Source: Apostichopus japonicus (Eukaryota; Echinodermata; Holothuroidea; Aspidochirotida; Stichopodidae). Taken from it: a DNA stretch of 64,000 nucleotides. Where the stretch lies: the NCBI RefSeq assembly GCF_037975245.1, contig NC_092583.1, positions 17,320,764-17,384,763 of the forward strand, read 5' to 3'. The notes beneath the pieces are model-generated. The model saw nothing but the letters and a program-made list of their open reading frames with translations, did no database searches and was not told where the DNA came from. Below are positions 23,198 to 38,200 of the stretch, one piece after another; the first letter of the stretch is position 1, and each line of letters starts with the position of its first letter. The position numbers and the translations under genes were made by a program.

Positions 23198-26124
23198 TGC
23201 AGATGGAAGAGTATCAGTTCAACATACAATGATTTCATTTTTATGTCCAGGCTCTAAAGATCTCGGGTGACTTTATCCCAAGTTAAATACTATCAGTAGG
23301 CCTTCAGAACATGCTAAAAAGTCTTAGACCAAAAACGCTTTTGAGATCATCAGTTTGCGTTTAATTTGCCGTAATCTAGCGGTACAGTAGGTGCGAAAGT
23401 AATACACCATTACTACAACTAAAATATCATCCGTTAGTTCGCCCCGTCAGCGAGAGCTGAAGTTATGACCAAACTTGGGTGGAGCTGCTAGCTTGACGTT
23501 CACAGCCTTAAACTTTTGATAGGAGAGGGAGATCCAGCAACCTCGTTCCAAATCAAATACAATCATAACATGATGATGTCATACCTCTGTGGGAATTCCC
23601 CTGAAGGGTATTGGAAAGGGGGGGGGTCGGTTAAGTGTGGGGGGTGAGTTTAATTGTAGCTTTTCAGGGCAATTTGATCAATTTTCTTTCCATTTCTCTT
23701 CCCTACTTCTACGTTTTTGTTCTAATACTTTGACACGCACCCTATAGAACAGCTGTTTGTTGACTTGTTACTTTGCCAAAAGACGTGCCGCCCTTTTGAA
23801 GAGAGAAATCAAAACTACAATTGGACTTCATGTAAAGTTGTCAGAAATATTAACATTTTCATTGGAATTCAATTCAATTCCCAAAAGATTATTCCTAACA
23901 GCATCTGTCCCAACAACGTTGAATATAACCTGAACCTTTTCTCCTTGTTTTATAGTCTTTTTTCCTACTTTCTTATCGACAATGTTTTCCCTTTTTTGTC
24001 CTTCCGATACACTGTGCAGAGAGTTCATAGAACGACCCAGAAGTGTAAACACATGAACTTCTATAACAACAAGTTTAGGGGAAGGGATATGGGTAACAGT
24101 TAGCGAAATATTGTAAACAATTCCCGTCTATGATTCTTTCCGTGAGACTCAATAATTTTGAAAATGAAGCATTTTAATGACAAACGAATGCTTGCAAGTA
24201 GTCTGTTTTATGTTGTAATGCAATACCGGGAGTTGCAATATCACTTCTGGTTTGAACCTGCCACGGCAGCCAAGTTTATGCCCAAGTCTCAGGGGATACT
24301 GATGGTTTTCTGTACGAGAAACACTCATCCTAATATAATTCTATCCTTTTGGTGTTGTTGTCATAACCAGTCAGCAAGGAAGTGAGAATTATACCACAAA
24401 ACGAACCTTAAATGTGTACGACACAATATGGAAACTGTCAATAGGGATGAATTGTATGAAATGTACACGCATAGGGATATTACATAACTTTATAACATAT
24501 TTCCCTTTCTTAAACAGACATATATGATCATTAAAATACCCACGCATCGCGTTTAGTGAAATAGTGAAATTCCTGTTCAAATATTGTACAGGAAGAATAG
24601 ATTTTCCACTCGTACATCTGGTTGTGTGGGTACATAGACTACAACCCAATCACTATAAATCGGAGTTGTTTTTTCCTTTGTTTTTTTTATCGTTATTTAT
24701 TCTTTTTTCACTCTTTAACAATTCTTTGGTAACAATTGATTTAGTTATACGGTCATAAGAAGGGGCCGGACGTTTTTCTTTGTCCCTATACTGCTGTGAA
24801 TTCATATATCCACTGGGTAAGTGACACTGTACAAGCTAAACAGCCCATCCGTGGAGGAGTTGCTCTTTTGTTAACACTTCCATTGTTACTGATATATTTT
24901 TTCTTTAGTAGTTGGTATTAACAGCCCCCTAAATCCTTAAGAGTGGTAAACGATATGTGGTCAGGAAGTCAACTTCAAAAGAAGACACCGAAAGGTAGTG
25001 ACGTTTATTACAGACGTACCGTTTATCGAAGAAAGCTGGATAAATTTGCTTCCAAAAAGTTTGCGCTGCGCCAATTCATGCATCAGTTAAATGTATATTA
25101 CTTGAGCCTGCACATCCAGAAGGAGCTATTAACATCATTTTTATTCTGACAAAACTGATTTGGGAGAGAATCACCCAAAATGAGAGGTTGACCGGAGCAA
25201 TTTCAACCTCGCCGGATTGATAACGAAATTACTTAAAACATTTTAGAAGAGTAAAGTTGTTCAGATAGCAAGCCGCATCTTGTGGAACCATTAAGTTATT
25301 GAATTGTAAGCGGTTGTACGCTTTTCAGGCCCCCTGGGACTTTGTCGACACTCGGTTCCTCAGAGGGCTCTACACCCACCAAAGTAGCTCGTTACGTGAG
25401 GCGTTTATAACAACGGGTCAAATGCTATTTTCACACGAGGCATTGTTCCGGTGGCAGAAGAGGAGTCTATTCATATTAAAACAATAGAAGCTTTGTTCTT
25501 AATTTCTTTGTGGGGAAAATGGTACTTTGAACAAGTAACATCAGGAAAATATTTTGCAGACATATTATCTATATTTTTTTTGCATTTCGGTGTCAGTTTT
25601 GGTTTTATATTTCGATTTATTAGAGGATCAAATTTTACATATCAAAACTTGCGTAATAAAAGAAGAAATATTTGGAAGCAGTTGATTGCATATATGGTTA
25701 GAGAAAGAACAAGCAAAAAAAAAATAGTGCTAGTTTATCATATTGCGGAGCGCAGTTTGCCATTTTTTAATCTTTTAAATGAAGTGAAAAGTTTGGCAGT
25801 GTTCAACGGAGAACCTCTTCGTGACAAAACTCAAAAAAAGTTCAGATTCTTCAGGCGAAAATATTTCATGACATTCTTTATTTTCACCGAAGGGAGCAAA
25901 CCTTGTACCAACATTTCAAATATTTTGGAATAATTTCTTACAAGTTACATTTAAATTCTTTTCGTCTTCTCATGAACGGATATATCAATCCCTTAAAGGC
26001 ATCGATACACGTCAGGGAATTAAGAATAAGACTGACTCCGAAAAATAAACATCTAAGATAGCAAGGAAAAAGGAAAGACAGAAATTATTTTACTGGAAGC
26101 TGAGTTGCCTATAAACAGGTTAAC

Positions 26125-26216
26125 ATGAAATTGGAGTGGATGTTTTGTGTTTTCTTACTACCGTGCGCTAGTTTACTCGCAAGGAAAACTACGGCTGCAG
26201 CCAACAGTAAATGGTG
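26125..26216 (+). CDS. Wnt1: Wnt1 exon 1 (signal peptide)
   Basis: ATG at 26125 opens [19 protein letters not shown], a typical signal sequence, then ANSKWW. The donor GTAAGT at 26217 splits the second Trp codon (phase 2), and the exon 2 start restores it exactly. Confidence 0.92.
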
Positions 26217-29200
26217 GTAAGTGATGTGTGTTTGTGTTTCCTTTGCACAACTTTAAATCGAGAAATGTTTACGTATCTAAATATTGCCTAAGAGTTTGTT
26301 GACAGTCATCGGGTGGTAGTGGACCGGCTGTCAGCGAGAAACACTTCAACACTTTGATCTTATGCTTTTAAGAAATATATAATGAAGCTTAACTTACTTC
26401 GAAGGGGGCAAAAACCCTTCAGTGTTCTAATATTTTCTTCTTTGTAGGAGAAAGGGGTTTCCCCTTAACTTCCAGAAGCTAAACGTTTCTTGTACTTTTA
26501 CAACATAGATAATAGGCCAGTAAGTCTGTATACGCTACCATAGGCTAGTAAGACCCTCACCGAGCAAAGGGAACACCAAATAGCCAAGTATGCCCGCAAC
26601 AATATCAACAAAATATGTATTTATTATAAACGCAAAATATCGATATTAAAATTTCAAAGGTAGCTGTTTTTGTTTTAACTATTATTGTGATATTTTCTGT
26701 AACTGGAAAATATATCACGACGAATATGTCTATTGTTTTCCGTTACTTTGTAAAAACTGTTAAGTATTTCTTCTGTAATTTTTTATCATTATTATTTATT
26801 TTTGGAGGAGGGAGGGGGTAAAATATCGAAACACGAGTGTAAATAGGACTATGACGTGTAACGTTGACTCGCTAGCACCAACGATTGACCACTACTGACA
26901 CCCTCTCAATACACTTGAAACATACTCCACACGAAACTAAATAATCGGTCTGTTCAAGAACAGAGTAATATGTCTTTGATAGGCCTTAAAGATTTGCAAA
27001 TATTTAATTCTGGAACCTATCAGCATTTTGACCGCTGATGGGTTTGACACGCACAGTATGACGTCATGAAGATTGAAATACTGTACTATATTAGAGTGGC
27101 CGGTATAAGCGAATGAAATAAATTCACCAGTATTTGTAACAATATAAGGAAGGGCTATGTTTACACACGCGGCCGCATATAACCTTAATATATTTCTTTC
27201 TTTTTTTTTATATGTAGAATTACCACTATTTGCTCTTTTGTAAGTGTTGAAAATAGAAGATAATTCCGTCAAGTTCTTTTCTAGGTTCTTACACGAATTT
27301 TATTGATACATCAACATAAATATTCAAACATTCATTTAGTCGGGCAGTTCTATTATCACCGCGTATTTGTGTTGATTTATATACGTGAAATAAACTGTAA
27401 ACTTACCGGTTCGTAACGACACGAATAAAGTGTACAATGGTTCAGTTGGTATTACAAACACTGAATGTGTAACGAGTGTTCTGTATTCTGTGTTTACTTG
27501 TGCAAATGCATTTTGAAACCGCAAATAATTAAGGCTATAAGCTGTGTCAATTCTTGCTGTGAATACTGACTACAGTATAGCTGGAAGTCTTTGGAGTGCG
27601 GGAGAGCGAGCCTGTATTATAAACTGAACCAATCGATTTAAAGTCACTATTTGGCTTGACTTTGATTTAGGTACCTCTAAGATGTACCCTACGTACTTTA
27701 TTAATTTTAACTATATAGCACAGGATACGTTTGCAATAATGAAATAATATAGTCTTTACCTGTGAAAATTCAACTTGCAATGTTACTTCTTACATGGGAT
27801 GAAAGGAAAGAAAAGGGAAATTGACTACGGACGGAATGTTGACAAAAAAATACGCGAAAAGTTGTTTGAAATATTTTGTCATCGTATATTAAATACAATA
27901 TTAATTATTACCATTAGTGTTGGTTTAAAAAAAAAAAATATGTGTTATACTAATACATATAGTTTATTTCCTAATTTACATGTCAAGAGTTTCATATAAA
28001 AGTAAGTTTTGTTTTGCCAAGCTATTTCAAAATTTGACAAAATTGTCCGACATCGTGAACATCCTAAAACTATAGAAGAATCAAATTTTAAACTAAAAAA
28101 TTGGGTTAGTATGTTTTTTTGAACATTTACACAAGTTATTTATAAAAAGATTTTCTAGAAATTGTGAGAGCGTTATCGGTCAGTCAGGTTAAAAATTTAT
28201 GATAAATATATTTTTTTACTCTATTAACTTTGGCTTAAAAGTCAATCCAATTGCAATAAGTGAAAAGGGCCTTCAAGCTCAGAATTTATAACGGTCTAAT
28301 GAAAATATTATTCTCAATATTAAAATTTACCAATCACTCGTTTCTGTGTAGCCTGTCTAAAATAAAAAGCTAATCAAATTAATAACGTGTCACATATAGT
28401 CATTGTGGATTCACTATAGGGAACCTAACCACGTATACTGTAACGCCATATAATATGATATGAAATTCAATATTTAAACATTTATCTCATAAAATTAATC
28501 TGAATCGATCTGCTTATGGGATTAATACTAAACACTTCGTCTTATATATTATGCCAATCTTGTACATTCAATAACATCTAATTATGTTACGTACAGATGA
28601 AGTAACATGTATCTTCCAATATTAGTTATTATATAAGTCACCAGTGACCTGATTCCCATATTGATGAATTTTATTCACCCAATATTCTACTTCCAATTTT
28701 TGAAGGATATTATTATGCGAAGGAAATACAATATATTGTTCATGGAAATGCATTTCCTTTTCGAAGTTTGAACTGTTTAAATATTCATATAACTTTGTAA
28801 ATATTCATTTTGTGATTATGCAATAGTTCCATAGGACTAGGCGATGAGTGTGGTCTTGGTTCATAGGCTTACATAAACACCAGTCATGATAATAAATATG
28901 ACATAATAATATTGTTTACTTCTAGCAGAAAGAAAAGGAATAACTACTGGAATAAATCATTTCTTTATAATTTATTCATATTTGCTAGTTATTACATCAT
29001 AGTACAACAGTTCTCAAAATATTTTTCATGTTCACATCATGTTGTGAAAGTTTCTTGGGTTTATATTGTGATATTTTGTTTCACTCTTAGGAGAATAAAA
29101 AACACCAAGTCAACCTCTTCATTAATTCATTTAGAATTTTCCAAGCACGAGTATTTGTAAAAGGTGTCAACAGTTGAACATAAATTTTACAAGAAATGCG

Positions 29201-32200
29201 TACATAGGCTGATGGAGAATTTATATAACAGTGATAAATAAACATCAAGTTTTTATGTAAAATAATAATAATAAATCAGTATCAGTTTATAGTTTTCTGG
29301 GTTATAGTCCTGATACATATAATAGAAGGGAAATGGAACAAACCGCCTTTTATTTAGGACCTTTTTTATCACCGATTTTATTCATTTATTCCCTTCCCTG
29401 TATGTGGAAATGGGCGTAGTCATCTTAATTTTGTCATTGAAACCATATCATACATGAAACCATATACAGATCACGAGGGATAAACACTGAGGGTGTACTC
29501 AAAATGATACTGGAAATTCCATTTGATAAATTTGATGTTAGTTGCCTGACAATAATTTGCATAAAACATAAATTATGTAAAATGAAACTTTTTAATCTAA
29601 CGCCCTCCAAGAATACTGGTATTTTGACATTTTGAAAATACTTTCTTAATCTGCACATGCATATTCAACTACATTGATATTATCAACCTTATAAACTTAC
29701 ATATCTAGGTGTGGCTAAGCCTATATAAATCTTTATAAATGTATGAATATTTATTTAACCAGGCTGTATGAATATTCAGTTATAACGCTACTATTAAAAA
29801 AGCCTGCTGCAACATGTAAGTCGATATGCATAAAATCCTTGCACATCCTTATTGCATGGATAATTAATCATGCACAACCGTGGTAAATTAAGAGAGACTT
29901 AATTAGCATATTGTTTCGCTCAATTAGTTAAGAAAGTGTTGCGAAATGTGAAGATTGTTCTCGTACTCATACTGTTGTATAATTGTACTGAAAGTCTGCC
30001 TGATACTCATACCATTGGGAATTGTACTTGTACTGTTGTACTAGTACTACAACTCCGCTGTTCACTAGATACCTATATATTCCGGATATCCGAAAGCCTC
30101 GGTTTGACTGCCAGGTTCCATTTTAAACCTGACACGCTTTGTTGTTGAAAATTGTTTTGTACTTCTTTCATATTTGCTCTTTTAAGTAAATTAAAGTGGA
30201 TAAAAGACACAGTGGAGGTACCGTAAGATAAGTTCCCATTGAGAGGACCACCGAGGTACCCTACGGGCGGCCCTTAAGGGACAGAACATCTTAAAATTGG
30301 AGAAACAAATATTTGGCATTTTGAAAGACTGATTTGTACTCAAGATGCGGTGGTTGGTCGCGTTGGTGTATCTTACCAAAACTGTATCGATGTACAATTG
30401 CGAGCAATATTAAATAAGAAAGAAATGGCCTGACCTTTGACCCAGCGTTAGATAGGTGCATGCCGGGGTTCCCATTTTCGTCTTGCCATTTTGTCTTTTG
30501 AAGAAGAAGAAAGAGAAAAGTCAAATCAACTGGAATATGTTTGACATATTGACAGGGCGTCGTTAAGAAAGTACAAACACTGTCCAACCTGTAGTCCAAT
30601 GAATAACGTTGCGAGGGACATCATGTTCTGTGCATCAAGTGCTATATGAATTCATGACGGTTGATTTAACAGACCGCGATGTTTTACCTTCATTACCCCA
30701 TGTGCTACATGAATTCATGAAGTTTGGTATTAACAGACCGCGTTGTTTACCTTCATCACCCACCCCATGTGCTATATGAATTCATGACGGTTGAGTTAAC
30801 ATACTGCGATGTTCTAACTACTAATAGATTCTGATCAATCAATCAGAAAGACAGATGGGGGAGGGGGAAGGGGAGGGCCGACGGGGGTGGGGTTAGGAAA
30901 TGTTTGCTAATATACCTCGCAGGATTCTATCAATTTAACATTAACCGCTAACTGAAAAAAGAACATGAGAGCGATAAACTAAACGTGTGACGTCAACATT
31001 ACGTAGCTGATTAATTCTCTGTCCTGATCCTCTAAATAATAGCCTATGCTCTGGTCATGTGATCACGGTTACCATGGTATTATGCTTCGTGTAACATCTT
31101 ATTCCAGAGATGTTCAACTGCCATATCTAACGTTCGCCCAACGACACAAAACTAGCTAACAGTAACCAAAAAGAAGAAAAAATAGCTAAAACTAAAACTG
31201 TTCGATATCGGTACGGTGTATGAAACTTTAAATGTTAGTAAAGGAAACGCTGTGAGTTTGATTCTAGTTTTACCAAAGTTTTCATGTGAAGTAACATGTA
31301 GATTAAAATTGTTGCGGCTTCAGTGAGGTTATGACGTGCGTGACGTCATTGCGTAGAAATGACGTCACAGAATGACCCAATTATTAGACGGGAAATAGGA
31401 GGTTATCCTAAAATCACGGACTGGCGAAACTGCTGTTCCCAGATGAAAAGCAAATTGAATTTTGTAACACGTATTACGTTTCCCTTTGAAGTGTTATCCT
31501 GTGTCGTTTTGACGTCACAACAGCAAATACTGAAGTCATTTATATTGTAAACAATGGAAGGACGTTGTGACGAAAGTCACACCCGCTATATCGTCACTTA
31601 TTATTTCTTCACGGGTGAGGGGAGGGGGGGGGGAGCTTAAATATATACCGCTTGTAAACACTTAAGTTTTGAGATGTAAAATATCATATTGTATTGGACA
31701 TTATTAAACTGATTTATTCACACTGATCTCCTCCATTTTAATATTAAAAGTTGAAGGTTCAAGGGCCGCCGATTGGGACTGAGTATCATAAGTTGTGACA
31801 TAACCGTAACTTTTGACATCACACCGGTTTCACCTGTCGTGACTGTGTATACGTAACGTTATGGAAACGACGAAAGTAACACATACATAAAACAATCTCC
31901 ACACATAAAATAGCGTAGATATTTATTTTGGGTTTATCAATTTAAATAAACGAAAACTATTTTCTATGTATTGCCATTAATATGAGAACATAAATACGCA
32001 TAAATACGAATTAAAAAATATGTTTGGCCATTCTCGTCTCTGTGATGTTTAAGTAATACATTATTTAATAACATTTCTACAAAAGACGGGTATCTGCTAT
32101 CTTAATGGTATATCCAGTCTATAATGAGCTGCAAACTGTGCTTCAAATCACAATTCCAAAACAAGTGGACTGATTTGAATAAATTAGTATAATTTGTCAT

Positions 32201-35200
32201 TCTACCATTCAACGATCATCGGCGAATATATATGATTATAGTATTATATATTATTATATAAATTATAATATATAATACTATAGTATTATATATCATTATA
32301 TATATTATTATATATTGTATTGTATGTATTATTATGCATTTCGAGGACGGACCTATATAGTCCCACTACTCTTCTAAACAGTGCCCTATAACAGTAAATG
32401 CAATCTGTAATTCCTTGATAGGGTCAGTGCGCATTGGGACTAACCTTGGTGTCAATCACTAGACACAATCCTTTCTTTCTTACTTTTTATCTTATTTCTT
32501 ATCTTTTATTTCTTTACTTCGCACAAAAACGTTTGACTTTGTGACAGCTTAGTCATTGTGTATACGCATGCTCAATGACATTGGTAACAAAAAACTGATT
32601 AATTTTTTTGTCCATCGATTGATACTTGCAAAGAATATCGAACTGAATACTTTTAAATCGTCCAATTATTCTATTAATTCTTCCTTCAATTAGATGATTT
32701 TAAGACTTTAATACACGTCTGTATCACAGCTGTCTCGTAAGAACAGAGCCTTTGTTGTATAAACAATATACTTTGACCAGTGTCTCTCAATTAAAACCTT
32801 GGCTTAAAGAATCAATCACTTAATTTTATTCGGATTTTAACGGTATTATCTTGTCAAGCAAAATCAAATTTGTCGGTGATGGAAAGTTAGAAAATAAAAT
32901 AGATGAATTGCAAAAAGCGAAAGAGGTTACTTAAAATCCACATTGCACAAGTGTCATGATATGTCAATCAAATCGTATATAATAAGATGAAGAAGAGGAG
33001 GCATATACATAATAAGGATACTATAAGACCTGTCAAAGGTTTTAGTCATTACTTTCGCAAAACCAGTACTGGGTATTATTGGTATTACAATGAAATCCGA
33101 TTGAAAAGATAAATACCCCATTCCAGTGGCGTGCGTAAATTGGGGGGGGGGGGAGTAGGACAGGGAAGCCCCAATACCATCGTCATTCGGGTAACGGGAT
33201 GTGGTGCAGTAGGTGGGGGGGGGGGGTCGTGTCTGTTACATTCCGTCGGGGATGAATTAGACAATTAAACTTGCGTCTAGACTTAATTAGAATACAGTTA
33301 ATATTCATTGTCTCTACATTACCGTGATTGATTTTCGAAGCAGGCAATGGAAATTTTGTAGTTCGAGAACTTATAGCGGATAATGTGGTAACGTTATAAC
33401 ATAGACACAATAATCGATAAGTTAGCCAATTTTAATGCTACTTGCGACCATTTGACCTGAGTGAAACTTTTATTTGTGTCAGTATGATTTATAAACGAAC
33501 CGTTACTGGGTGTTGATTCACTGCAGAATGTGGCATAATATAGCCTAACACTTTAAACATTATAAGTTTATACTAATAAATCTGTTGTTAATGAATTAGA
33601 ATGTCTAAATAAGTTAATGAAAAAGAAATATCTTGTTCATTCATTTATTTTGAATAAAGCTAATAAGTAGCTAGATATAGATATACCATAGTCTTTTTGT
33701 CAACGAACAATAATAATTAGGCCTATATTGTATACATATTGTAAGAATATAGATGTACATAAAGTGTCATTTAGAGACTTAAGAGGCTTGTAGCAAAATA
33801 CTCTATTACAAAACATGGATAAGAATATGGTAGTTAGAAATAATGTTTGTGTTTGTGTGCGTCTTTGATTAAAACAAAACAAAAATCCGTGAGGTATACA
33901 ATACTTTCTGTGGTATACACACATTAAGAAAACATGGCTAACTTTTTTTAATCATCTAACTATTGTTTGTTTTTTTTTCAAAAATGATGACGTATATGTG
34001 AGTTCACCTCTAATTTTGTCATATTTTTTTCAACTTTTACAGGAGCGTGGCGATCCCGCCTCAAGAAACGAACGAAGTTACCGACACCGCAGGCATAGAT
34101 GGAACCTCTGATCCGTCTAGTTTAAACAGATTAAAATTATTAAATAAATCGCAAAGGAAAACCGTTAAAACCAATCCTGGCTCCTTACAAGCGGTCGCAG
34201 CTGCCGTGACGCTGGCGGTCACTGAATGTAGATACCAGTTCCGACTTAGACGGTGGGACTGTCCAACTAGCACCAAAACGACTGGACAGACGAGTCTATT
34301 CGGCAAAATATTACTGAAAGGTGAGTGAACTATAGTTAAACCGTTACATTATATCTGAAATACATGTATATATCCTTTTGAATGACTAACAATCTCGACA
34401 TATATGTGAAGATTTTATTTTGGGAGCAGGAAAAAGCAATAATTACTATGAATGACGTCACCATAGTTGTCTTTAATACAGCTTGTCGATGAAACAATAT
34501 GGTGAAACGATTACTTTGGTGAAGGAAAAGCTGACGCCCTTATTATTGAAATACGTCAGATAGCTTTTTTTGTTTGTTTGTGGAAACGTTAAACATTTGG
34601 ATAAATATGGGGGGTGAGGTAGGACACCTACCATCGTCGGTCGTGTGCAATGGTTCAGTCGGAGGGTTTGACGTTCAGTCAGGGGATAATTACACCGCTC
34701 TTCCATGTGTATGCCTCCTTCAACCTCACACGGAAATTCAAATATTTATATGCACAACCTTGCTGATAGACCTAAACCTATAATTATAGTAAAGAAATGC
34801 ATCAGAATACACCATTTGTCGTCGAAACGTTTTCTTACCCCACCCCTCCCTGCATGGCAGTCCATTTAAACGACTCCAGAGCCACACTCTCTACTTTATT
34901 AAAATACTTCTTCTTCAGGCTCTTCCATTGAAGGGTAATGCCCAAAGTCAGTCGAGGGAAAAAAATTATAACTTCACTTTTTGATACCAAGTTCTTGGTA
35001 TCATTTCCAGTCAGAAAAAGTAAAGTAAAAGCTGAATTGATTGAATCGTAACATCATGCATACGATACATATACAACAACGTAATGAATGATATGAGAAA
35101 AGGTCGTTCAACTGGGTATTCTGAACATAGAGTTAAGAAGAGACCAGAGAGTCCCTATCTTCTTGTTTAATCACTTTCGCTTTAGTAAAGGGCGGCCATT

Positions 35201-38200
35201 TTCATCCACTTTGTACTTTGAGTCAATATTAACAGAAAGGAGAAATAGACACAGATTTGATGGAAATGTAAAATGAAGTCAATTTAAAGGAAAATATGTT
35301 AAAATCCGGGCTCGTGATCCAGTGACCGCATAATACTGTTTGACATTCAAGGCGAATTTAATCGTGTGTAGATGAAGATAAGTCTATTAAATTGTCAACA
35401 GTAGGTAAGAATATATGCAAGTGATTTGAATGGGGCCTTTTTTCGAGCCAGGGGGCTAACATAATTAACATTAATGTTTCATATAGCACTCTCGGCCTTT
35501 CCGTTCTTGGCGGATATAGTTTATTGCCCGCTTCTTCTTCCGTTGGTTATCAACGAATTGGACCACAACACGCAATTAACTCACAAGTAGGCCTGTAATG
35601 ATTAGAAAATAACTCGTCGCGGAAATTAAGTTGCTTTCTCTTTGATGTTTTTTTTTTTGCGCCTTTATTCATGATTGACTTGTCATTTCATTTTAATTTT
35701 TGTTATGAAATTGTGAAACTTGGTGAACTTTGTCAGAATGCCATACTGATTCAGTAATTTTCTTTTTCGATTTTCAACTTTAAATAGTCGATGCGATGCA
35801 TAACTCTATTAGCGACATTGACATAGAAAATAATTCTCAAAGACCCTGATTGTACAGAAGGTCTTACCGATTTTCACCTTGTTAACGGTTATAAGTCGGG
35901 AGTTATAGTCTCATACCACCAGCCGTTATACGTGGTGATGTAAAAATGACATACAGACATTCTATTCTTTCAGTCATAAAACATTGTCTTGTCTTATTTA
36001 TAAGAATATTTTGCAAAGAAAACCTCCCCTTTGTAACGAAAGCCCTAAATTACACAAATGTAGCCAGAATACATAAGTATAAAATTAACATTAAGTATAA
36101 GTTACCAAATCCCTGCCGGTCTAATGGCCTCACCCTTACCCCTACTCAACCCCATGTCATTGTGCATGGGATCCTTGACGGATGTCGAAAATAGCTTGAC
36201 GCGAACAGTGCGACTTTAACCGCAGACAATGGCAATTGTTGCAGTAAACATCTCTTCCCGACAAATACAATTTACACCCACTATGCAGTCTTAGAGATAA
36301 AACTATCAGACTCCATATGAGACCAAGCAACAAGGGGTTGATCTTTCGTTCTAATCCCGTCGAGAATCCGCTGCTAAAGATGCTTGAGGCGTTATCCGCC
36401 GGTATCAACATACTAGGCATACGAGTTGCTTTCCATTTCTTGATACTGCAGAACTGCGTTGAACTGAAAACCCGGCTTGTTTAGGGGACTCAAGTATACA
36501 CCAGTACTACGTCACTTGTTGTATATATACTTCAATATGAATTCAGTCAGGTATATATGGAGTGAAATGTCAGGCAAAACTTATCATGTTGATGTTGATT
36601 ACAATGTTACTCAATGTTGATGAATGGATATATGGTATCTACAAAACGCGTGAACAAACACGACAAGACTCACTATGTTGATATTGATGACAAATGCTAC
36701 ACATATCGGACGTATGGATATATTGTATCTACAAAACACACGAATAAACACGGCAAGACTCACCATGTTGATGTTGATGACAATGTAACATATGTTGATG
36801 TTTGTATCTATGGTATCAACAAAACTGGTAACAAACACGACAAGACTCACCATGTTGATGTTGATAAGAGTGTTATGTTTGTTGCTACAGACTTGCAGTA
36901 GGAGTACAATAACATGAGTAGGAGTGGAAGTACATCATTTCCTTGGTATAAGTCCGAGTATCGGACCCTAGGCATGAGAACCTAATGTTAAATTATAGTT
37001 TCTACTTTTCAATTGCTTTACGAGTGAGTAACGGACTCACGGCAAGTATGTATTACTGCTGTACGAGCATGGTTAGCTATACAAATGCGATAAAACACGT
37101 CGATATATTGGGCCAAGAAGAATTCGGTTAATCATAACCGTGCAGTTTGACGAAAGATGTTTGATACAAATATGTTATGTTTTTTTAAAGTTAATAGTAA
37201 CACTGATATAATTTATTCACATAGTGTTTACGTCACAAGTATATTGAACTAAGGCTATATAGCCAACGTTCCGTACGGAAACGGACTCCGGAAAGGTTTA
37301 TTTTAATTTTGGGACTAAAAAAGACATCACATCATCAATGCTGATTTTATTCTAGATGTTGGACAACATAGGAAGGATACACATATGTCTTACGTAAACT
37401 GATACAGTTAACTAGTTCGTCTCCGAAAGCTAAATGATTATGTGAGGTCGAGATATCGACTAGTATGACGTCATAGGTATAGCATACCAATATGATGAAC
37501 TTATTTGATTACATGGCCTATTTATAAATCCGATACAATGGCTGGACGGTGCTACACGTGCTGAGTGCGGTACCCCCAAATATGTTAATACTATTCACTG
37601 GCTCTCTGGAGGAGAAAAATGTAGGTTAATGGGACATCAATGGCCTAGTGTCCTATTTAGCCTATCATTTCCAAGTTTTCTTGAAATCCACTGCCCCTCC
37701 CCCCTGGTTTATATCAAAAGAAACTTGGGTATGACTCCCTAGTTAATTTGATATACAGGGTACTGTGGCTTCTCACTGGCACCCATAGCAAAGAAATGGT
37801 TACTTAGGGATCACTACCAACTAAGGACTGAATAGCTTAGATTGTATAGGACTTGCAAGCTTGAGTTAACTATAGTTCAAATCCAGCTCTAGTAAAAAAT
37901 ATATTCTTTGTTCTTTTAAATATTGCAAACTAATTAAAGGCAGATGGTCATGCAATTTATTTAAAAATGTGATTTATGTAAATATTAATTATTAATATGT
38001 TTTATGTAAAACTTAATTGACGTAACATGGAATTAATCTGTAGACTATATATAATATATATATTGATATATATAGATACATAGCCTGCACTTCGATGTAA
38101 ATTATTTATGCCCGAAACACAGGAATTAAAATTACGACACCCATTGCTTTATCTCATACATAAAATGAAATAAAAAATGACGTCACAAAATGTGTTGCTT

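Larger units (their letters stand above)
18596..26124. other. Intergenic spacer between divergent AP4B1 and Wnt1
   Basis: About 7.5 kb without a recognisable gene. It should hold the promoters of both neighbours. It contains poly(C)/(G) tracts, a G-quadruplex motif at 23133-23197, a repeat fragment at 21012-21050 and perfect TGACGTCA sites at 21660 and 22877. An open frame of 160 codons at 25451-25933 has no recognisable features and strong AT bias. Confidence 0.6.
26217..34042 (+). other. Wnt1 intron 1 (7.8 kb)
   Basis: No coding frame recognised. It contains five TGACGTCA sites (27059, 30988, 31341, 31360, 31510), a G-rich quadruplex-type run at 30857-30892, the 30.6-kb direct repeats and an AT palindrome at 32237-32282. 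A single TCF/LEF-like CTTTGATC lies at 26352, which is expected by chance at this length. Confidence 0.7.

Noticed and set aside
25451-25933. 160-codon open frame shortly upstream of Wnt1
   Set aside because: Composition is AT-driven (Phe, Lys, Ile, Arg rich), there is no recognised domain, and it falls in the probable 5' leader or promoter of Wnt1. Could be revisited with transcripts.
26352-26359. TCF/LEF site CTTTGATC near Wnt1 exon 1
   Set aside because: A single 8-mer match in a long AT-rich intron is expected by chance.
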